From NCBI GenBank assembly GCA_002914805.1, contig JXTB01000029.1, positions 834,934 to 898,933 of the forward strand: 64,000 bases of DNA. Reading direction: 5' to 3'. Source of the stretch: Parasponia andersonii (lineage: Eukaryota > Streptophyta > Magnoliopsida > Rosales > Cannabaceae). The position numbers and the translations under genes are program-made. Of this stretch, positions 58,480 to 64,000 are shown piece by piece; within the stretch, counting starts at the first letter, position 1; the number at the start of each line of letters is the position of its first letter. The notes below the pieces were generated by a model. That model did not search any database. It was not told the origin of the DNA and was given only the letters and a program-made list of their open reading frames with translations.

Positions 58480-60761
58480 CTACTGTGAAGATTTTAATTT
58501 CAATTTCCCCGAGTCTGCTCTGAAATTAGAGCTTATCCAGTTAAAAATTGAGAACTTGGAACCAAAGAAGCGCACGCTCACTGATTTCTTCGATCCGTCT
58601 CTGGGAAATTCCAAGTTCCTGGAGATGTTAAAGCGAGGACTTTCTAAATCATCAAGCAGAGGTAATGCAACTGAACCCTTTGACTCAAGGTTTTTGATCC
58701 ATCCGCGTAACAAGAAATTCACCACCTGTATAGCAATGACAGTGTCTAAGTATCCATATGAAAATAATAGCAGATTACAGAAAACACTAAGTGACATTTC
58801 CAATGTAAAGCAGATTTTGAAAGCTAATAAGCCTTTACCAGTGGAACTTTTCACTGGAATCACAGAATGTTACCAAGAAAACTTTTTCCCACATCAAAGG
58901 AGTATTGCATCTAATTAAGGGTCCAGCTTATTAACTAGACAAGCAAAAAATAAAGTCATAGATGAGAATGAAAAATTGTTGACGGTAATTAGTAAATCAG
59001 TGAAAAGCAACATACCTCAGGAACTTCATCATGGGGGCAGTGACCAGCCGGGCTAATCTCATAATATGGAGCTTCAGGTACTTGGCGTTTCACATGAAGG
59101 CCCCAAACTGGCCTAACCCATGGGTCTTCTTTTCCGTAAACAAGATAGATTGGTACATCATTCTTTTGACATCTGCAGATAAAAATAGAAGTAATTCCTT
59201 TAGATTGAACATCACAATATAAGACAACCATAGCACAGTATCTTGAGTAGTGGGAGATTTGGTACTATACTTGCCTAGATAAGGCCTGTTGAAACGATAG
59301 TTGGCCCTGAGGAGCAAACATAATTGAGGCCAACGATGCAGCAGCAGCTGGATGCTGTGTTGTTTCGAGTATATGTGAAAATACTTTGTCAACCTTTGTT
59401 GAATGGTCTGCATAGACCTGCTTGAGTATCTCTGCGATACTACTAGGGTCACTTATTTTCTGCCAACTAAAGTCAATAGAACAAGCTCAGACCATTTTTA
59501 CTTGATGAACACTGGAAATGAGAAAAGAACTTGTGGATACTCGGTTCTTAAAGATTTAACATTAATCTCTATCGTTCTGGAAATGATTGAAGAAAGAATT
59601 GAAATAATTTCCTTGTATCCAAAGAGAAATAAGAAAATTTGCTAAACAAATGGATCAATTAAATGAAACTTACAGAAGTTCTGTGAGCTTTCTAATGCTT
59701 GCTGGTAGAGGAAATGTTCCAGCCCAGGGGAACAACTTAGCCACTCTTGGAGATGTCAATGGATTCGGTAGAAAACCCCAGAAAGGGGTAGCATTGAGCA
59801 ATGTAACACCCTTAACCAGGTGACGATTGGATGCTGCAAAATATAGAGCAACATATCCTCCTAGTGAGTTCCCTACAATATAGACAGGTTCCCCAATGAC
59901 CTGCAACAGATGATTCAATTAAACTCCTTGGACATAACGTGATACAATTAATTGTCAGCATTTTAAACTTTTCTAAAGTGAAACTGCAGCTCAGTAAGCT
60001 ACCATACACACCTCTTCTATGAAATATCGAACTTGATCCCGCCACAAATCAATGGAGTAAACAAGCTCACTTGCCCAAGGTTCAGTTTCATCTCCAAAGC
60101 CCCAAGGAAGATCTTTCCTATCAGATTGACCTCCCTCTTTAGACAAAGGAGCAGGGTCTTCAGATGGCAAGGACATACCTTGTCCAAGAAAATCAATTGC
60201 CCACACTCGATAATCACGGCCCAAATCCTTTAACTGCTTCTCATAATGAAAGGAACCAACACCAAAGCCAGGAAGAAACAATACTGGTGGAGAGCTCGCA
60301 TTTTCACACCCTGCTTTGTCATAGTGCACATTAAACTTAGGCTTCCATTCCCAGAAGCAGCTACTAATGTCTGCAGCAGATTCGCCGTTGGATTCATCTG
60401 GCAAACCCGGAATCAGCACTTTACTCACCGATCTCCCAGCTTCCGAAATCTTTCTTGCTTCCTCTTCATCACCAACCACATAACCATCATAGCTTCCACT
60501 CAAGACCTTAGAATCAACATGTTTAGACCTCAAAAGGGCGTTTCCTGACCCAAAACTTTCCTGATTATTGGAATTTCTCAATAACTTATCTAATTTGTAA
60601 AATCTCAAAGACCCACTTCTGGAATCAACTTTAGCACACAAAACTCTAGCTTTTCTCAAAGCTGGGAGCTTGGATTGAGAACTTGAGCTTCTAACCACCA
60701 ATTTCCAGTTCAAACTTACCACATGACAACATGGTGAAGAACTATAAGAGAGAACTTCCAT
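58480..60761 (-). CDS. PPH: Pheophytinase, chloroplastic (alpha/beta hydrolase)
   Basis: Pheophytinase removes the phytol tail from pheophytin during chlorophyll breakdown in senescing leaves, inside the chloroplast. Five coding exons are read: 60012-60761, 59674-59900, 59275-59466, 59016-59172 and 58480-58725. The phases agree, giving 523 residues. The first about 50 residues are Ser-rich and basic, as in a transit peptide. Hydrolase landmarks are VLFLPGFGVGSFHYEKQL, the nucleophile Ser in YIVGNSLGGYVALY, YGKEDPWVRP and the catalytic His in SPAGHCPHDE. The third intron uses a GC donor (AG/GCAAGT), supported by the conserved SRC junction it creates. I start at MEVLSY; no ATG precedes it in frame. 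A 5' UTR intron is likely. It is longer than the Arabidopsis enzyme by about 40 residues, mostly in the N-terminal half. Intact. Confidence 0.95.
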
Positions 60762-60777
60762 CACCAGAATATCGGGT

Positions 60778-61099
60778 CTGTAATGATCACCAATAAATTT
60801 GCTATAAATCTCTCTATAACTAAAAATAAAATACTAAAAAGGGGTGTAAGGAGAGAATTCTAAAGCTCCAATATTCTAGGCAACCAAAGAAAGCTTAAAG
60901 CTAAGGAAAGAAGTTACAAAAAGAATAAGTCTTGTTCTTTTAACAATTCTAAGAAATCCCAAGATTAAAATTACACCTAAAACAACTAAAGATCGAAAAT
61001 TTACATAAAAGCCGTGATTTGTAGCTCCTGTATAGAAATTAAACACAGCTGAAACTATGGGAAAAATAATGAAAATAGGAGTTTGGTGTATGTAATTAC
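60778..61099 (-). other. Probable 5' UTR intron of pheophytinase
   Basis: On the minus strand a donor AAAG/GTAATT at 61100/61099 and an acceptor ATTACAG/ACCC at 60778/60777 bound 322 AT-rich bases just upstream of the start codon. Inferred from splice signals only. Confidence 0.45.
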
Positions 61100-61241
61100 C
61101 TTTAATTTTGGGGGAGAGGTGTCATTAGAGTATGATGCTTTATGGTATTCCAGTTTCCTCCGAGTATTAAGGAGATTCTAACAAAATCTAGAGTGTGAAA
61201 GAAAAAGAAAGGTCTTCAGTTGCTTAAAAGCTTCATCTTCC

Positions 61242-61249
61242 TTATAAAG
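61242..61249 (-). promoter_or_regulatory. Candidate TATA box of pheophytinase
   Basis: TTTATAAG on the minus strand, about 140 bases upstream of the inferred 5' UTR donor. Confidence 0.35.
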
Positions 61250-62160
61250 CCAAGAAAATAAAAATGAATTTTTAAAAATGTATCAAAATTTATTTTTCAG
61301 AGAAATAATGTAAAACATCCCTTCTTCTTTTCTTTTTTTTAAGAGAGAATAAAATATCCCTTCCTAAAAATCAAACATAAGAAAAGGTCATAGCTTTGAG
61401 TACTTTGTCCACTCTGATGTAAACGCTTGTACTTGGGACCTCAAAAATTTTGCTTTGATCATTTGATGTTCTCTTTTCGTTCCTTTCTTATTTTTTATAA
61501 ATTGTTTTTCTAAATGAAAAATAAAACTCTCAAACTTAAATTGAATAACTGTTCTTTTTTTTTTAAAAAAAAATAGATAACTGTTTTTTTTTTTTTTTCT
61601 TTTCTTAATTTCTCTTTTACCAAGTCCCCGCAAGTACAGTAACACGTGGAAGTGAGAGACGACAAAAATCTTTCAGTCCGGACCGGATAATTCAATCTCA
61701 TTCGCTATTTTAGATTCTGAAAAAGTGTAAAACAATTTTATCACCAATACTCTACAACGTGGATAATCACCAACTCCATTACGAAATAGCCAACTATTTT
61801 TTAACTTGTATGCACTTTCCACATCATCAGTAGAGCAACAATATCTCTCTATCTCATTCAGGACTGGCCATTGGTCAAAAGGATAATCCCTTCGAATCCA
61901 CGTGCCACATCCAAGATTGAACATCTAGCCGGTTGTAGTGTAAATGATATTTTTGCATTTGCAGACAATAACTGGTTGGTACATACATGGCTAGATAGAA
62001 CACGTTTTTGAGATGTGAAACGAAAGTAAGATGTGTTAATGACTTTTGTCGTAGTTGAGAAATTATAAGTGGTAGACTTTGGTTGCGCTCTTAACACGCT
62101 AACTTTGGTAGGTCACGCTACCATACCATCTGTCACGTTTGTATTTCTGACTTTTTCTTT

Positions 62161-63183
62161 TGTTAGAAAAATATTATTACAAATAATAATAAATCTAGAA
62201 TAATTAGTGCACAAATATAATTAAGCAAAATAAATTGGTATTAATTTATTATAACTAAGAAAATAAATATCACAATAATGATAATTAAAATAATAAGGAA
62301 CCATAAAATTTTGTGTGAAAAAATAATTTTTTTAAAACAGTTACGCATCTTCACTAGAGTACTAAGAAGTATGTCAACAGTGTATGTTTCACATGAAAAA
62401 CCGGCTCACAAGTAGTAAGATAACACAAAATTGCTACTCCCAATGAATTGATTTGTGTCTAAATACGATCGCCAGAAATACAAGAAACTTCACTAGAGAA
62501 TTGGACTAGAAACTCAAAACCTCACTATTCTAATTAACTCTTAACCGACACAGAGAGAATATAAAAATGAATTAGTAAGCAGATTGCTTTGGTGGGTTGA
62601 AATGTGAGGAAGAATCCTTCTTTTATAGGCTCTAAGGGTAATTCTGCCATAAAACTTATCTATAAAGCCAAAAAAGATTTATCAGTTGTTCCAAATAAAT
62701 ACCAAACATTTTGACTGCTATAAAAGGTATATGGCCTTTAAAAATAGCTATTACATGATGCCCATTCATATTCTAGAGTTAGAAAACAGTTCTAGAATCT
62801 TTTTTGGACTTTGAGGTAGGAAAAAAAAATTCAAGGTGCAAAAAGAGGCCCAACATAAAGTGGACTTTTCAGTCCGGCATTCGTGCCCGCAAGGCGCGCA
62901 AGCGCACACAAGCCCATGCTATCCGGCTCGTGATTTGCACTCCCCTGCGTGCACGCGCAGGAGAGAGTCTCTCAGCTTATCAAGTTATTAACTAAAAGTT
63001 AGGTAACTCTATATAAACACTTTTTGGTTTGTATTTCTTTCTATGTGGGACTTCAGCAAATTCGCACTCTTTTTCCTTCTCACTTAGCTCACTTTGGGTG
63101 ATAATTTCTAATTCACCCTATTACCATTTTAAGTTAGTAAATACTTGAATTTTATGTACTCACAAAGAGAATACATATCAACA
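62161..63183 (-). repeat. Copia 3' LTR, about 1.02 kb
   Basis: On the minus strand it starts TGTTGATATGTATTCTC and ends TTTCTAACA, so the ends are the canonical TG...CA with short inverted TGTT/AACA termini. A TATAAAAG box lies at about 62620-62630 on the minus strand. A GC-rich patch (62880-62960) stands out within AT-rich DNA. There is no second LTR in the window to compare. Confidence 0.7.
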
Positions 63184-63838
63184 ATGACCTCTCACTAGTA
63201 TATAGTGAGTCTCACTCATAAGTTTATCTCAAAATAGTGTAACACATTCATTTTTCTAGTATTCCCCATATGAATAAAATTGACGACTTAAGACATGATG
63301 GACATAGTGATAAAATTTGACAGTCAAAATCTGCATAGGATAGATAGGTTTTACCTTTTGAACATCCTCTTGTGAAAATACATTTACTTTACTAACTAAA
63401 TAGTAGACGCGATATCCTTAAACTATTCTGTCATTTATGTAAATGATAAAGTATCTCACACAGAAATCTTTCTGATACTTTTTCAGTTCTCACTATTATG
63501 TTCATTTTGGCCATGCATATATGCTTGGTTATGTAAGAGTTTAATAAGAATTGTACTCTAACAATTCCCTTAGAAACTACCATACTTTTCTCTCACATAG
63601 GTGATCTCTTAATTAAGAGTAACCTATATTACTCCGCTCGAAACTCTATTTTCAACTCATAAGAATCATTAAAAGCATAGCTGAACCTTTCGTTTTACGA
63701 GTATCATTATTTTATCATAGGAATGGACACAGAGACATCCCTATAATTATCCAAGATAATCTTTACAATTTAGTAATCCCTTTTGAACCTATATTTTGAG
63801 ATCTCTAGTCAACTAGGTTGGATATCCACTGTATCGAC

Positions 63839-64000
63839 CTATTCTTTTATGGGCTTTAATCTCATTCTCTTTGATGACTTTTTAACTAACTCTCTATTTA
63901 ACCTTTTAGTTAGTGGATCCATAATATTATTTTTTGATTTTATATAGTCTAAAGAGATAACTCCAGTTGAGAATAGCTGTCTAATGATATTATGTCTATG
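63839..64000 (-). CDS. Copia polyprotein, C-terminal RNase H end (partial)
   Basis: On the minus strand the frame is open from the window edge and reads IRQLFSTGVISLDYIKSKNN, then DPLTKRLNRELV and RLKPIKE before a stop. This is the standard C-terminus of TNT1-94-type Copia polyproteins. The substitution of the usual Ala in ADPLTKGL by Met and Gly by Arg suggests relaxed constraint, but no stop is seen in this part. Confidence 0.8.
   Translation of the reverse strand, partial: HRHNIIRQLFSTGVISLDYIKSKNNIMDPLTKRLNRELVKKSSKRMRLKPIKE

Larger units (their letters stand above)
60762..62160. other. Pheophytinase upstream region
   Basis: The 5' UTR and promoter, then AT-rich DNA with poly-T runs near 61552-61605. 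No gene was found before the Copia LTR at 62161. Confidence 0.5.
62161..64000 (-). mobile_element. Second Ty1/Copia element, minus strand, cut by the window edge
   Basis: It consists of a complete LTR (62161-63183) and internal sequence up to the right edge, with the RNase H C-terminus of a TNT1-94-like polyprotein at 63839-64000. In minus orientation this LTR is the 3' LTR. The rest of the element lies beyond the window. Confidence 0.8.

Noticed and set aside
58490-58918. Plus-strand open frame of 120 codons with a PCNA-box-like LTDFF motif
   Set aside because: It lies exactly antisense to pheophytinase exon 5, whose own reading is well conserved; the plus-strand frame is a shadow.
1-64000. 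CRISPR arrays, bacterial operons, riboswitches, rRNA
   Set aside because: None seen; the window is plant nuclear DNA, and repeated units are microsatellites, LTRs or local duplications.

Overview
The window is nuclear DNA of a flowering plant, most likely a core eudicot and possibly a rosid (inference). Coding exons are split by AT-rich GT-AG introns, the intergenic DNA is very AT-rich with TA microsatellites, and the gene families are plant-type: SEC31, a receptor-like cytoplasmic kinase, MBOAT wax synthases, CC-NB-LRR (NLR) resistance genes, an FMO GS-OX-like monooxygenase, an SLX1-like GIY-YIG protein and chloroplast pheophytinase. Plant hAT and Copia elements are also present. One ambiguous base lies at 6011, inside a SEC31 exon.

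Layout. 2-7841 (+): the 3' part of SEC31, 22 exons visible, start codon outside the window. 10240-11742 (-): an intronless cytoplasmic kinase. 16171-17400 (+): first wax synthase (WS1), followed by a long AT-rich region with an irregular CGACAA-rich tract, decayed NLR pieces and duplicated NLR 3' flank. 22662-27236 (-): a two-exon NLR (NLR1) with an open reading frame but without the P-loop, kinase-2 and MHD motifs. 28690-28772: a small wax-synthase relic. 30545-34864 (+): an FMO gene whose FMO-motif exon is missing. 35506-40385: a hAT element with an exact 8-bp target duplication, a broken transposase and a nested insertion. 41334-46340 (+): wax synthases WS2 and WS3 with a broken copy between them. 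47158-48412 (-): an SLX1-like GIY-YIG gene. 49905-50575: a partial pheophytinase copy. 50860-57651 (-): a second NLR (NLR2), a pseudogene split by a Copia element in the opposite orientation (52474-57200). 58480-60761 (-): complete pheophytinase, five coding exons. 62161-64000 (-): a second Copia element running off the right edge.

How it fits together. Housekeeping genes (SEC31, kinase, SLX1-like, pheophytinase) bracket two fast-changing families. The wax synthases appear to be one tandem array on the + strand, about 30 kb long, later spread apart by NLR1, the FMO gene and the hAT element. Both NLR genes lie on the - strand, and extra NLR scraps lie at 18.98 kb, 21.95 kb and 40.53 kb. A segmental duplication carrying the pheophytinase 3' end flanks NLR2 on both sides. 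The most unusual items are the intact but P-loop-less NLR1, the FMO gene with a phase mismatch where its diagnostic exon should be, and the CGACAA-rich tracts that accompany the wax-synthase loci. All functional statements are family-based inference from reading the sequence; no database search was possible.
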